Assembly: GCA_029256105.1 (NCBI GenBank)
Contig: JAQSYO010000006.1
Span: 124,001 to 188,000, forward strand
Direction of reading: 5' to 3'
DNA length: 64,000 nucleotides
From: Herbinix sp.
GTDB taxonomy: Bacteria > Bacillota > Clostridia > Lachnospirales > Lachnospiraceae
A model generated the notes under the pieces. That model was not told the origin of the DNA and did no database searches. It worked only from the letters and a program-made list of their open reading frames with translations. Below, one piece after another: positions 1-8,833 of this stretch; position 1 is the first letter of the stretch; each line of letters starts with the position of its first letter. Position numbers and translations under genes: made by a program.

Positions 1-1308
1 ATCATATTCCGTTCCAGGTAGTTTATCACCCCCCGGCTCCCCCCAGATGTTGTCATCCTTTTTTAACTCCTTCGCAATCATCACTAGATAGTACTGCCCC
101 TTTTCTTTCGTAATAGCAATCAAACCATAACATCCCTGCAATGCACAGATACCGGCATAATCACCATCTTTTAGTGCACTGCCATCCACCGTAACAATAG
201 CCTCACAAGAAGGACCCATCATACGCTGTGTTAAAGTATTTACAGCTAACCCAACATTCGAGCTTAATTTACCGCTACGAAGGCGCAAAGCACCTGGTCT
301 TTTCGTCACAGACCATAAATTATTATTAGGAATATGATTCCACTGCCAAACCTTTTTTAAATGTACTTTTCCATCCTCCTCTGGATTGTAATGAAAGTTA
401 TCACTATCAAAGATTGGCTCATAGTTATAATCCGGACGTGTACTCTTATTATCAATTCGGTCAGGTACATTACCATCAACTCCGTATATCGGGAAATCAT
501 TTTCCCATCGTACGGGAACCAGAACCGGAATACGACCAATTGCTCCATGATCCTGAAACAGCATAGCATACCAATTACCATCCGGAGTATCTACTATTCC
601 ACCTTGTGCAATACCTAGGTTATGATAGTTCATATCTGCATCAAGTACATCCTTACCGCTAAATTCACCTTCTAAGGAGTCAGAAACGTAACACGCTTCC
701 ACTCGTCGCTTTGATCCATAAGCAAGCCAATGAATCAAGAATAAATAGTATTTTCCATTTATTTTATAAAAATGAGCACCCTCGTAGCCGAGACTTACAT
801 TTCCACGATCCGTCACAATAATGCGATGTAACCCACCTTGCTTTGGGCCGGAAAGATCTGACTTTAATTCTGTTAGATAAATTTGTGTGTTACCATAAAC
901 AATATATACTCTGTCATCTTCATCAAATAAAATTGAGCAATCATGATAAAAGCCCTCGATATACTGCTTCTTCCACGGTCCCATAATATCAACTGCCCGA
1001 TATAAATAGGTCTTTCCGGTATCATTTGCTACAAAACATACATAAAACGTTCCATTATTATAGCGGAGGCTTGCTGCCCACATACCTTTGCCATAGATAC
1101 TTTGTTCTTCCTCAAGTTTTTGTCCAGGAGTATCTTCTAATTCATCATAAACATAGGTAACCACTTCCCAGTTGATCAGATCATAAGAACGTAAAATTAC
1201 TCCTCCCGGCATAAAATGCATCGTTGTACTTATCATATAATAGGTATCTTCAACTCTAATTACATCCGGATCCGGAAAGTCTGCATATATTATTGGATTG
1301 TTTTTCAT
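1..1308 (-). CDS. GH43 family glycoside hydrolase (partial, 3' end outside window)
   Basis: This reading frame starts with ATG at 1308 and stays open to the left edge, so about 436 N-terminal residues are seen. The protein begins MKNNPIIYADFPDPDVIR, the usual first blade of a GH43 five-bladed propeller with the general-base Asp in DFPDPD. Further on are YHDCSILFDEDDRVYIVYG (the pKa-modulating Asp) and YEGAHFYKINGKYYLF (the acid Glu). After the propeller the sequence continues into a beta-rich region ending near WGEPGG, consistent with a C-terminal concanavalin-like beta-xylosidase module. There is no signal peptide, so it likely acts in the cytoplasm on imported xylo- or arabino-oligosaccharides. 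The substrate cannot be told from sequence alone. Confidence 0.88.
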   Translation of the reverse strand, partial: MKNNPIIYADFPDPDVIRVEDTYYMISTTMHFMPGGVILRSYDLINWEVVTYVYDELEDTPGQKLEEEQSIYGKGMWAASLRYNNGTFYVCFVANDTGKTYLYRAVDIMGPWKKQYIEGFYHDCSILFDEDDRVYIVYGNTQIYLTELKSDLSGPKQGGLHRIIVTDRGNVSLGYEGAHFYKINGKYYLFLIHWLAYGSKRRVEACYVSDSLEGEFSGKDVLDADMNYHNLGIAQGGIVDTPDGNWYAMLFQDHGAIGRIPVLVPVRWENDFPIYGVDGNVPDRIDNKSTRPDYNYEPIFDSDNFHYNPEEDGKVHLKKVWQWNHIPNNNLWSVTKRPGALRLRSGKLSSNVGLAVNTLTQRMMGPSCEAIVTVDGSALKDGDYAGICALQGCYGLIAITKEKGQYYLVMIAKELKKDDNIWGEPGGDKLPGTEYD

Positions 1309-1667
1309 AAACAAAAGCTTCTCCCTATCGTATAAGTTATTTGAAAATTATTGAAATTGAAATTTACATGTTATATATTTCATGTTATATATTTCTTGTT
1401 TTATTTTTTTCTTTATAAACATGTTCTATATTTCACATTTTATATTGTAGAAAAGTGATTTAAAAATCCTTTACACTGATCTTAAATATAATATTTTCAT
1501 ATTTCCATAATAATTATATAACCTTGTACTAAATGGTACAATGCAATATAATCGCTTGTAATTGACATATCCTACGATTACATGGTAAAAAGGGTTCGAT
1601 ATTAAAGCGTAAATAATACTTTTCCTAAAACTTGATAGTACTAATACTACCTATCCTCTGGTTTTAT
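1309..1667. other. intergenic region with short AT-rich repeats
   Basis: This 359-base stretch is strongly AT-rich. It should contain the promoter of the leftward GH43 gene and the end of the upstream leftward gene. A 15-base unit, catgttatatatttc, occurs twice in tandem around 1366-1395. I see no convincing open reading frame, terminator or operator. Confidence 0.5.
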
Positions 1668-2486
1668 TTATAACACTTTATAAGTATTTTTTAATAATAA
1701 TGCATCCTTCTCTACTAACGGACCTTCTAAAATCACACACCCTTTCACCTTAAAATCTTTTAAGGCTTTTAAGCATCCTACATAATTGAAATCACTTTCC
1801 AATAACGGAAGATGATTTTTCTCACCTTTTTCATTATAATTTACTCCACCCATGTGAATGTGTAAATCATCCAAGGCTGTTCTCCCCAGTTCTTCCAGCA
1901 CATATTGTAGAATTTGTGCAAAATCATCATAATTTTTTAAACTACCATTTCCTCTTGCATGTATATGGGAAAAGTCAATACATAACTTACAGGATTTTAC
2001 TTCCTTACAAAGAGAAACTAATTCCTCAAGTGTCCCAAATTGTGTGCTTTTTCCGGTAGTTTCAAGTCGATAGTCTATTTCCCTAGAAGGAAGCTTTCGT
2101 AAGTTTTCCTTTATCGTATCATAAGCTTCCTGCTTTGTGTCTTTCAAATAAAAACCCGGATGAAATATTAGACTTTTCCCCTTTATTTTCGCTAATCCAT
2201 CCGTCGCTTTAATTATTCTTTCCAGAGACTGTTCTTGCTTTTCATCCTCATCTGAATTTAAATTTATATAATGTGATCCATGAGCTGACAAATAAAAATC
2301 ATTTTCTAACTTCGCTTTTAATATAATGTCCTTATTTTTATCTGTTACATTTACATTTCTCACGAAAAGTAGCTCCATAGCATCCAGACCTATTGATTTT
2401 ACATATTCAATTCCAGTTGCGTAATTAATATTTTTTAATCCGCTACTGATTGGCAATCCTGAAATCCCAAATAATAATCTATTCAT
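1668..2486 (-). CDS. endonuclease IV (Nfo)-like TIM-barrel protein
   Basis: A 272-residue single-domain protein with the AP endonuclease family 2 pattern. Metal-site segments read along the protein are SAHGSHYIN, IFHPGFYL, RLETTGK, CIDFSHIHARGN, HIHMGG, KNHLPL and ILEGP. These match the His/Glu/Asp ligands of the trinuclear zinc site of DNase IV. The usual DxH near residue 229 appears as KNH, so one Asp ligand seems replaced. DNase IV cuts DNA 5' of abasic sites in base excision repair; this divergent form may do that or be a sugar-phosphate isomerase-like relative. It is transcribed alone, with no partner on the same strand close by. Confidence 0.72.
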   Translation of the reverse strand: MNRLLFGISGLPISSGLKNINYATGIEYVKSIGLDAMELLFVRNVNVTDKNKDIILKAKLENDFYLSAHGSHYINLNSDEDEKQEQSLERIIKATDGLAKIKGKSLIFHPGFYLKDTKQEAYDTIKENLRKLPSREIDYRLETTGKSTQFGTLEELVSLCKEVKSCKLCIDFSHIHARGNGSLKNYDDFAQILQYVLEELGRTALDDLHIHMGGVNYNEKGEKNHLPLLESDFNYVGCLKALKDFKVKGCVILEGPLVEKDALLLKNTYKVL

Positions 2487-2602
2487 ATTAATTACCTTGC
2501 TCTTTCAAATAGCAATAATAGAAGTTAATTTATTGTAACCTAAGCCTCTGTTAATCATACAATGTAATATCGGCTCAACAATAGCTGTTAGCTGTTAACT
2601 AC

Positions 2603-2632
2603 GACTTCGTATAATGCATTAAGGACGAAGTC
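2603..2632. repeat. 8-bp inverted repeat upstream of the glycosyltransferase
   Basis: The arms gacttcgt (2603-2610) and acgaagtc (2625-2632) are perfectly complementary with a 14-base loop. They lie between the divergent endonuclease IV-like and glycosyltransferase genes. There is no T-run, so this is more likely an operator or leader structure than a terminator. Confidence 0.35.
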
Positions 2633-2702
2633 TATATAAGGTTTATTTCTGTATACGATCTAATATATAGGAACCATTAAATAATTAATGAGGTAAAAAC
2701 TA

Positions 2703-3824
2703 GTGAATAAATACAAGATCTGCGTTTACGCAATATGCAAAAATGAAGAACAATTTGTAGATCGCTGGATGGATGCTGTCAGTGAAGCCGATCTGGTTGT
2801 GGTTACCGATACAGGGTCAACTGACCATACGGTCGAAAAACTGCGTGCCAGAGGTGCAATCGTCTATACGGAATGCATAGTTCCCTGGCGTTTCGACGCT
2901 GCGCGTAACATCGCTATGGACCACATTCCGGATGACATTGAAATCTGCGTTTCAAACGACTTGGATGAAGTCTTTGTTCAAGGCTGGCGTCAAAAACTAG
3001 AAGCAGCCTGGCAACCTACGCACACCAGAGCACGTTACTTATTTACTTGGAGCTACAATGCAGATGGGTCTCCCAAAAAACAATTTACAATGGAAAAGAT
3101 TCATAGACGCCAAGGCTTCCGCTGGGTTCATCCGGTTCATGAGGTACTTGAATATAGAGGTGAAAATTCAGATTCAACCGTTTGGGTACCTGATTTGGTA
3201 CTCAATCATTACCCCGATGAATCAAAACCGAGAGCTCAGTATCTTCCCCTTTTAGAGCTTTCCGCCCAAGAAAACCCCCAGGATGACAGGACATCCTTCT
3301 GGCTAGGTAGAGAATATATGTATCACAATATGCACGACAAATGTATCGCCGAACTCACTCGTCATTTAAATCTCCCCTCAGCAAAATGGGATGAGGAACG
3401 CTGTGCTTCCATGCGTTTTATAGCAAAAAGTTATCAGGATCTAGGGGATTTTATGCAAGCAAGGCTATGGTTTTATAAGGCAATTGCAGAATGTCCTCAT
3501 GTACGGGAGCCTTATCTGTACATGGCTCGACTAGGTTATCTTGAAAATGATTGGCCGCTTGTATTTCTTATGACAGAAAAGGCATTGGAAATCAAAGAAA
3601 AGACTGGTAGCTATCTTCTCGAACCGGAAGCCTGGGGATACGAATTGTACGACCTTGGAGCCATTTGCTGTTATTGGCTGGAACTTTATGAAAAATCCTT
3701 CAAATATGCATTAATCGCCTGTCAAATGAAGCCTAATGATGCTAGATTAAGAGGGAATTTGGAGTTAATTGAATTGAAACTAAATAAGAAAGCCGAATCT
3801 ACAGCAATTAAAAATCAAATTTAG
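2703..3824 (+). CDS. GT2-like glycosyltransferase with C-terminal TPR-like repeats
   Basis: A 373-residue cytoplasmic protein. The N-terminal GT-A domain starts KICVYAICKNEEQFVDRWM and has the nucleotide-sugar motif VVVTDTGSTD. The metal-binding DxD position reads NDLDEVF near residue 82. The C-terminal half (about 190-365) is helical with repeated aromatic/Ala patterns (FWLGREYMY, ASMRFIAKSYQDLGD, PYLYMARLGYLENDW) resembling TPRs. The start is GTG at 2703, chosen because GAGGT at 2690-2694 sits 8 bases upstream. Similar proteins glycosylate surface polysaccharides or flagellin, but no such partner is nearby, so the acceptor is unknown. Confidence 0.8.
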   Translation: MNKYKICVYAICKNEEQFVDRWMDAVSEADLVVVTDTGSTDHTVEKLRARGAIVYTECIVPWRFDAARNIAMDHIPDDIEICVSNDLDEVFVQGWRQKLEAAWQPTHTRARYLFTWSYNADGSPKKQFTMEKIHRRQGFRWVHPVHEVLEYRGENSDSTVWVPDLVLNHYPDESKPRAQYLPLLELSAQENPQDDRTSFWLGREYMYHNMHDKCIAELTRHLNLPSAKWDEERCASMRFIAKSYQDLGDFMQARLWFYKAIAECPHVREPYLYMARLGYLENDWPLVFLMTEKALEIKEKTGSYLLEPEAWGYELYDLGAICCYWLELYEKSFKYALIACQMKPNDARLRGNLELIELKLNKKAESTAIKNQI

Positions 3825-3860
3825 ATCAACACAGTAATTTTTTTATACAGAAAGTGAGAA

Positions 3861-3901
3861 AGTGTGCCGAGGTATAGCTTATCCCTCTACCACGGTACAC
3901 T
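3861..3901. terminator. bidirectional intrinsic terminator
   Basis: An interrupted stem pairs 3861-3874 with 3888-3901 (agtgtgccg/ggta against tacc/cggtacact, one mismatch) and has T-rich flanks. It lies between the convergent glycosyltransferase gene and yaaA, so it probably serves both. Confidence 0.7.
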
Positions 3902-3905
3902 TTTC

Positions 3906-4646
3906 TTATTCCTTAATAAAAACGATGTTTTTCTTATTTGATGCTTCCGGTTTATAGCGATAGCCTAATCTATCAAAATGTTTAATTTCAGATACATCTT
4001 CAATACTTCTCTCTGCCAAGTATCGAACCATTTCTCCCCTTGCCATTTTAGCATAGGTTCCTTTCGTCGTGATTTTTCCATCCTTATATTCACCAAAAGT
4101 ACATGTTATAAACTGTACCTGATCTGTAAGATATTTTTCAATGCATTTACTATACTCATTGGAAGCCAGGTTCAATACGATATCTGTATCCTCATAAAGT
4201 TTTCTGCATAAGGTATCTCCCCAATAATCATATAAATCTTTATATCCTGAAAGCTTGATGGATGCCTGCATTTCAAGTCGGTAAGGTACAATTCCATCAA
4301 GGGGTCTCAGCATCCCATAAAATCCGGACAGAATATATAAATGCTTCTCAATATAATCCCATTGCTCCTGTTCAAATACGTGGGGAGCCATATATTGAAA
4401 TTGAATTCCTTCATAAGCCAATATTGCCGGTGTAAGCCTCTCCGTAATGCTCATATTTGAAAAATGTTTATAATTTGTCTCGGCAATCCGGTCGCCGCAT
4501 TTCCATAGGCCTTTAACTTCCTCATAGCTAAGGCCTTGTATATATTTCATTATAAAACTCGTTCTATCCAAAAAATATGGCATAGTACGTATCTCATACT
4601 CTGTGTTAACATTCATCTTTTTCGCCGGCGATATAATAACCTTCAA
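3906..4646 (-). CDS. yaaA: YaaA/UPF0246 peroxide stress response protein
   Basis: A 246-residue protein beginning (M)KVIISPAKKMN, the invariant N-terminus of the YaaA family. Further family motifs are YEGIQFQYMAP, LSGFYGMLRPLDGI, LDGIVPYRLEM and NLASNEYSKC. In Escherichia coli YaaA lowers intracellular iron damage under hydrogen peroxide stress, and the fold is DNA-binding. I chose TTG at 4646 over ATG at 4661: the family N-terminus falls exactly there, and GGAGGAG (4651-4657) would otherwise lie inside the coding region. It appears monocistronic. Confidence 0.88.
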   Translation of the reverse strand: MKVIISPAKKMNVNTEYEIRTMPYFLDRTSFIMKYIQGLSYEEVKGLWKCGDRIAETNYKHFSNMSITERLTPAILAYEGIQFQYMAPHVFEQEQWDYIEKHLYILSGFYGMLRPLDGIVPYRLEMQASIKLSGYKDLYDYWGDTLCRKLYEDTDIVLNLASNEYSKCIEKYLTDQVQFITCTFGEYKDGKITTKGTYAKMARGEMVRYLAERSIEDVSEIKHFDRLGYRYKPEASNKKNIVFIKE

Positions 4647-4867
4647 GTTACTCCTCCACATTTAAAATAGGCTTGTCCAGCCACTTTTCTGAAATTATTA
4701 ATTTTCATTTTACCATATGGGCTATGAAAAATAAACGTTAAAAGTTTTCATGATTACATTATACATATAATATTGTTACTCTCGGTACAATGAAATACAT
4801 CACAAATTGGCATAAACAATATAAATAGAAAATTTCAAATTAGATATCGCTTTATAATTATAAGGAA

Positions 4868-4913
4868 TGCACCCATAAATAAATGGTATACTCGCCACTT
4901 ACTTACGGGTGCA
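4868..4913 (-). other. wobble-paired hairpin downstream of the RNA helicase
   Basis: On the minus strand TGCACCCGTAAGTAA pairs with TTATTTATGGGTGCA through 13 Watson-Crick and two G-U pairs. On the plus strand those two positions become A-C mismatches, so the structure fits an RNA read leftward. It lies about 105 bases beyond the helicase stop codon and has no clear U-run. Confidence 0.45.
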
Positions 4914-5018
4914 CGTACAATACAAACGCACGATTTGCATTTTTGCTTATAATTATTATAAATACCTTCTATATGAAACTTTCCGTATCTTTCCCTGTAG
5001 TACTTTTAGTAAAGTTAC

Positions 5019-6344
5019 TTATTTCATTTTTGAATATTTTGATTCTTTTCTACCCTTATTTGGTGTTTTCGTAAAACTCCTTTTTTCTTTCAGCTTGCCA
5101 TCTGCAGTCATTCGTAATTTTTTCATTGGTGATGTAGACTTTTGTGATGAATCTGACTGTGAAGATTTTCGTCTTGCTTTCGTAGCAGTTATGGCAGGAA
5201 AATTATTAAGCAAAGGGTAAGGGTGGTTATCTATTTCAGTAATATGCTTTTTCATCAATTTTTCTATATCTGCAAGAAGCTCTTTCTCATCAAAATCACA
5301 AAAAGAAATTGCCACTCCACTAAATCCAGCTCGTCCTGTTCGCCCGATACGATGTACGTAAGTTTCAGGTTCTTGGGGCAGATCAAAATTGATAACATGA
5401 GATAATTCATTAATATCAATTCCCCTAGCTGCGATATCAGTAGCAATTAACACACGCAATGTTTTATTTTTAAAATTATTTAGTGCAAGTTGACGCGCAC
5501 CCTGAGACTTGTCCCCGTGAATAGCTTGAGCCTTAACATTTTCTTTTGCCAATTGACGAACGATTCGATCCGCACCATGCTTGGTTCGGGTAAAGACGAG
5601 TGCAGATTCTATTTTCTCATCTTTTAATATGTGTAGTAATAAATCTTTTTTATTTTCCTTATCTACATAATATAAATACTGTTCAATCGTATTCGTTGTT
5701 GAGGATACCGGCTTTATCTCAATTTTAGCCGGATTATTTAAAATTGTATTTGACATTCTTGCAATGGTTGGCGGCATGGTTGCAGAAAAAAGTAATGTTT
5801 GCTTTTTTTCTGGAATTTTGGCTATAATCTTTTTCACATCGTTAATGAAACCCATATCCAACATACGGTCAGCTTCATCCAATATAAATATTTTTATATG
5901 TTTCAAATTGATAAGCTTTTGATTTATTAAATCATTCAGCCTACCTGGCGTTGCCACAAGAATATCCACTCCTCGTTGTAATGTCTCTTCCTGCGGTTTT
6001 TGAGAAACCCCACCATAGATAACGCAACTTTTTAATTTTGTATATTTACCATAGGTGCAAAAGCTTTCATAAATCTGAAGAGCAAGCTCTCTGGTTGGTG
6101 TTATAATTAACGCACGAATGTTACGCTGTGTTGTCGGCGCAACTTTATCTTCGCAGAGTAGTTGCAATGTTGGTATTGCAAATGCAGCTGTTTTTCCCGT
6201 ACCGGTTTGAGCACATCCAAGTAAATCTCTCCCACTCAAAATTGTTGGGATAGCCTCTTCTTGTATCGGTGTAGGTACTTTGTAATTTTCATTTTCTAAA
6301 GCCTTTAAAATATCGGGTATAATGTTTAATTCTTTAAATTGCAT
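5019..6344 (-). CDS. DEAD-box ATP-dependent RNA helicase (RhlE/CshA-like)
   Basis: A 441-residue protein with the complete DEAD-box set: Q motif (FKELNIIP...PTPIQEEAIP), Walker A AQTGTGKT (45-52), PTRELALQ, TPGR, DEAD (156-159), SAT (187-189), then in domain 2 FTRTK, TDIAARGID and HRIGRTGR. The roughly 60-residue C-terminal tail is Lys/Ser-rich (KARRKSSQSDSSQ, KEKRSF), typical of RhlE-type helicases and likely RNA-binding. It unwinds structured RNA during ribosome assembly, mRNA decay or cold adaptation. It is transcribed alone, with an initiator tRNA about 200 bases upstream on the same strand. Confidence 0.93.
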   Translation of the reverse strand: MQFKELNIIPDILKALENENYKVPTPIQEEAIPTILSGRDLLGCAQTGTGKTAAFAIPTLQLLCEDKVAPTTQRNIRALIITPTRELALQIYESFCTYGKYTKLKSCVIYGGVSQKPQEETLQRGVDILVATPGRLNDLINQKLINLKHIKIFILDEADRMLDMGFINDVKKIIAKIPEKKQTLLFSATMPPTIARMSNTILNNPAKIEIKPVSSTTNTIEQYLYYVDKENKKDLLLHILKDEKIESALVFTRTKHGADRIVRQLAKENVKAQAIHGDKSQGARQLALNNFKNKTLRVLIATDIAARGIDINELSHVINFDLPQEPETYVHRIGRTGRAGFSGVAISFCDFDEKELLADIEKLMKKHITEIDNHPYPLLNNFPAITATKARRKSSQSDSSQKSTSPMKKLRMTADGKLKEKRSFTKTPNKGRKESKYSKMK

Positions 6345-6547
6345 CCTTACTCCTTACCACTATCACTATTTATTTTATTTAAATTCGATCATTGTTTTTT
6401 CAATACCATTGTATTATATCACAATCATCTAGGAAAATAATAAGCCATTCGATAAAGTGCTATAAGCGCTCCATCTCACGGCTATATATTATTTACAATA
6501 TTCGATTCTTTTTAATTACATTTTTGATGCACTATCTATTTTTCGAA

Positions 6548-6621
6548 TTGCGGGGACAGGATTTGAACCTATGACCTTCGGGTTATGAGCCCGACGAGCT
6601 TCCAGACTGCTCCACCCCGCG
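6548..6621 (-). tRNA. initiator tRNA-Met (CAT)
   Basis: The minus strand folds into a full cloverleaf with acceptor CGCGGGG/CCCCGCA and anticodon CAT in the loop CTCATAA. Initiator hallmarks are the mismatched C1-A72 pair and the three consecutive G-C pairs (GGG/CCC) closing the anticodon stem. The discriminator is A and CCA is not encoded. It stands alone rather than in a tRNA cluster. Confidence 0.95.
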
Positions 6622-6835
6622 ACATTTTTATGCTAATTATTGAAGTTATTGATTTATATTCAATAAATAGCGACTTAGAACCAATAAATAGGTGTTGAAC
6701 CTTAAACCTAGGTTTTATTTCCTATGTTCACAGGGTTTTAAGCATTTAACTGTATTGCTATTTTCTGTAAAATTAATCATCTTTGCAAACCAGCAAGTCG
6801 TAGTTTAACATCATACTCATATAATGTCAATCTTT

Positions 6836-6930
6836 ATTTTAAAATATACCCTTTTATTCATTATTTTAAAATATACCCTTTTATTTTTATTGATTTTAAA
6901 AGACTCTTTATTTTTATTTAAAAGACTCTT
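6836..6930. repeat. two pairs of AT-rich direct repeats
   Basis: A 23-base unit centred on aaaatataccctttta occurs at 6836-6858 and 6863-6885. It is followed by a second unit, taaaagactctt, at 6897-6908 and 6919-6930. These lie in the gene-poor 6622-7050 stretch between the tRNA gene and the AraC-VOC gene. No reading frame or operator is evident there. Confidence 0.6.
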
Positions 6931-7051
6931 TTATTTTTTTATTTGATATTTTATTAAAGTAAACTCACATTTTAAAAATATTCTCTCATTTTAAAAATAT
7001 CTACAAAATATTATTTTTTATTTAATTTCTTTACTTATAATAAGAATGATG

Positions 7052-7099
7052 AGTATAAAAGCCTTGAGTATTTTATTATTCTCTCAAGGCTTTTATACT
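7052..7099. terminator. intrinsic terminator downstream of the AraC-VOC gene
   Basis: A perfect 17-bp inverted repeat (7052-7068 with 7083-7099, 14-base loop) has a gccttgag core flanked by AAAA/TTTT. It is placed to end the leftward AraC-VOC transcript. Confidence 0.8.
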
Positions 7100-7173
7100 A
7101 CTTAATGAACTTGCTTTAAAGTAACCATTGTCTTATAACTAATCGATGGGTAGCGTTACCACCAGGTAGTGAA

Positions 7174-7980
7174 TTATACTTTTAGCTCCATCAATTCAAA
7201 AAAGGTTATAATGCTCCCATCAATGGTTGTCACGTCACAGGTCTTAGCTCCCCATGGTTGAATTTTAATTTCAGTTATTTTTTCCCATCCATTCTTTTTA
7301 ACAAAGTCATATAACTTATCGATGCCCTCAATCAGCATAAACGCAACTACATTGTTTTGACTTTCGCCATAAAACATATGGATTCCCTTAAATGGTGCTA
7401 TCTGCATATTTACCAATTCTCCCGGAACCGGTAATACGCACCCATAGGTACCAGCACCAGCTTCGTTTCTTGCATCAATCCCCGCATACCAACCCAAAAC
7501 ATCTTCAAACCATTTAGCTGTTTTATCCATATTTCTAGTATGATATACAGCTCCGTTTTCTTTTACTGTATAACCTCTTTTACTTAATTCTTGCATTGCA
7601 TCCTTCTTCCCTTCTAACGTATTTTTAATCGATATTTTGGCAAATGATTTTAATTGACTCTCCTGATTGCGCGCTATCGTAGGAGTCACCTCATGGAAAC
7701 GAGTAAAAGCGCGTGAAAAACTTTCTGATGTTTCGTAGCCATATTTAAAAGCAATATCAATCACTTTCGCTTCCGAAGCTTTCAGATCTATTCCCGCAAG
7801 TGTAAGCCTACGATTTCTTATATATTCACCAATTGTAATGTTTGATAGAATTGAGAAAATTCGTTGAAAATGACAACTTGACATATAGGCCTGACTTGCA
7901 ATGACATCGTACTTTAATTCATCCAGAATATTGTCTTCAACAAAATCTATAGCTCTTTGTACTCTCACTATCGTATCCAT
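7174..7980 (-). CDS. AraC-type HTH fused to a VOC (glyoxalase-like) domain
   Basis: A 268-residue protein. Residues 1-105 form an AraC/XylS double helix-turn-helix at the N-terminus (YDVIASQAYMSSCHFQRIFS, IDIAFKYGYETSESFSRAFTRFHEVTP). Residues 135-268 form a VOC fold (VYHTRNMDKTAKWFEDVLGWYAGI ... VVAFMLIEGIDKLYDFVKKNGW ... TCDVTTIDGSIITFFE). The usual AraC order has the sensor first. Here the VOC domain replaces the GyrI-like effector domain of SoxS/Rob-like regulators and probably binds a small ligand or drug. It is monocistronic with a strong terminator behind it. The target gene is unknown. Confidence 0.85.
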   Translation of the reverse strand: MDTIVRVQRAIDFVEDNILDELKYDVIASQAYMSSCHFQRIFSILSNITIGEYIRNRRLTLAGIDLKASEAKVIDIAFKYGYETSESFSRAFTRFHEVTPTIARNQESQLKSFAKISIKNTLEGKKDAMQELSKRGYTVKENGAVYHTRNMDKTAKWFEDVLGWYAGIDARNEAGAGTYGCVLPVPGELVNMQIAPFKGIHMFYGESQNNVVAFMLIEGIDKLYDFVKKNGWEKITEIKIQPWGAKTCDVTTIDGSIITFFELMELKV

Positions 7981-8110
7981 TCATTCACCCTCCAATCTAT
8001 TAGAAGTATATCTTAATGGCAATTTATTTTCATGATTTTATATGCTTAGTTTTGTCATATAAATAAGATATCTGTTGTATTGCTATTTATTAACATATTT
8101 TATACAGTTT

Positions 8111-8602
8111 TTACTGCCTATTATTAATTTCTTTAAGTCTTTTATAATTAATAGGTGCCGAAACTAAGTAAGACCAAAAGCAAATCCATAAATTCCAATC
8201 TTTTATTTTGGATATAGTTCTGAAATGCACCAAACCAAATCGGTTATTTATATTACCAGGGCATACATCTTTCTCTTCTCCCGCATATCGAACCCGACAC
8301 CAAACGTGTCCTGAACTGTGTTCCTTAACCACAAAACCTTCATATACTTTTTCTGGAATAATGTTTTCTGTGGCATATACTAGTTTACTTTCGATCCTCA
8401 AATTTTTAAGAATTCGATTTAGGGTACTTGCTTGATGCCAACAATAACCGTAACCTTTTTCAAACGCTTTTGATGGAAAATCAAAGGAATTAGAATAGGA
8501 ATACTTCATATGAGTGTTGACTATCCTTTGTGCAAATTCTATTAACTCAATCCCTTCTAATCCCGAGTCCTTACATTTCGCGACAGCTTCCTCAATATTC
8601 AT
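8111..8602 (-). CDS. transglutaminase-like cysteine protein
   Basis: A 163-residue protein with a papain/transglutaminase-like triad visible as C54 (GYGYCWHQASTLNRIL), H99 (SGHVWCRVRY) and D112 (KDVCPG). The Cys-containing helix followed by a His strand and an Asp is the core of bacterial transglutaminase-like domains. There is no signal peptide or membrane segment. Such domains act as proteases, peptide-N-glycanases or cross-linkers; the substrate is not evident. GAGGATT upstream supports the ATG at 8602. It is a single gene. Confidence 0.7.
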   Translation of the reverse strand: MNIEEAVAKCKDSGLEGIELIEFAQRIVNTHMKYSYSNSFDFPSKAFEKGYGYCWHQASTLNRILKNLRIESKLVYATENIIPEKVYEGFVVKEHSSGHVWCRVRYAGEEKDVCPGNINNRFGLVHFRTISKIKDWNLWICFWSYLVSAPINYKRLKEINNRQ

Positions 8603-8793
8603 TATTGAATCCTCACATTTTTTTAATTATAAGAAATTAATAATTATTTCCACTACACAGATCTCATTCTCTTTTTATAACAAAGCAATGACTTAATTTC
8701 CCATTATTATAACAAATATTATATATAAAGTCAGTAAAAAATCTTAAGTCGGAGTTTATTTAAGGAGATTCATTTGACACTAGGCATAAAAAA

Positions 8794-8817
8794 CCCCTCT
8801 CACAGAAATGAGAGGGG
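8794..8817 (-). terminator. intrinsic terminator of the formate/nitrite channel gene
   Basis: The stem cccctctca/tgagagggg (8794-8802 with 8809-8817, 6-base loop) is followed on the minus strand by a run of six T. It sits 16 bases beyond the channel gene's stop codon. Confidence 0.9.
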
Positions 8818-8833
8818 GCGCTGGTTAATGTTT

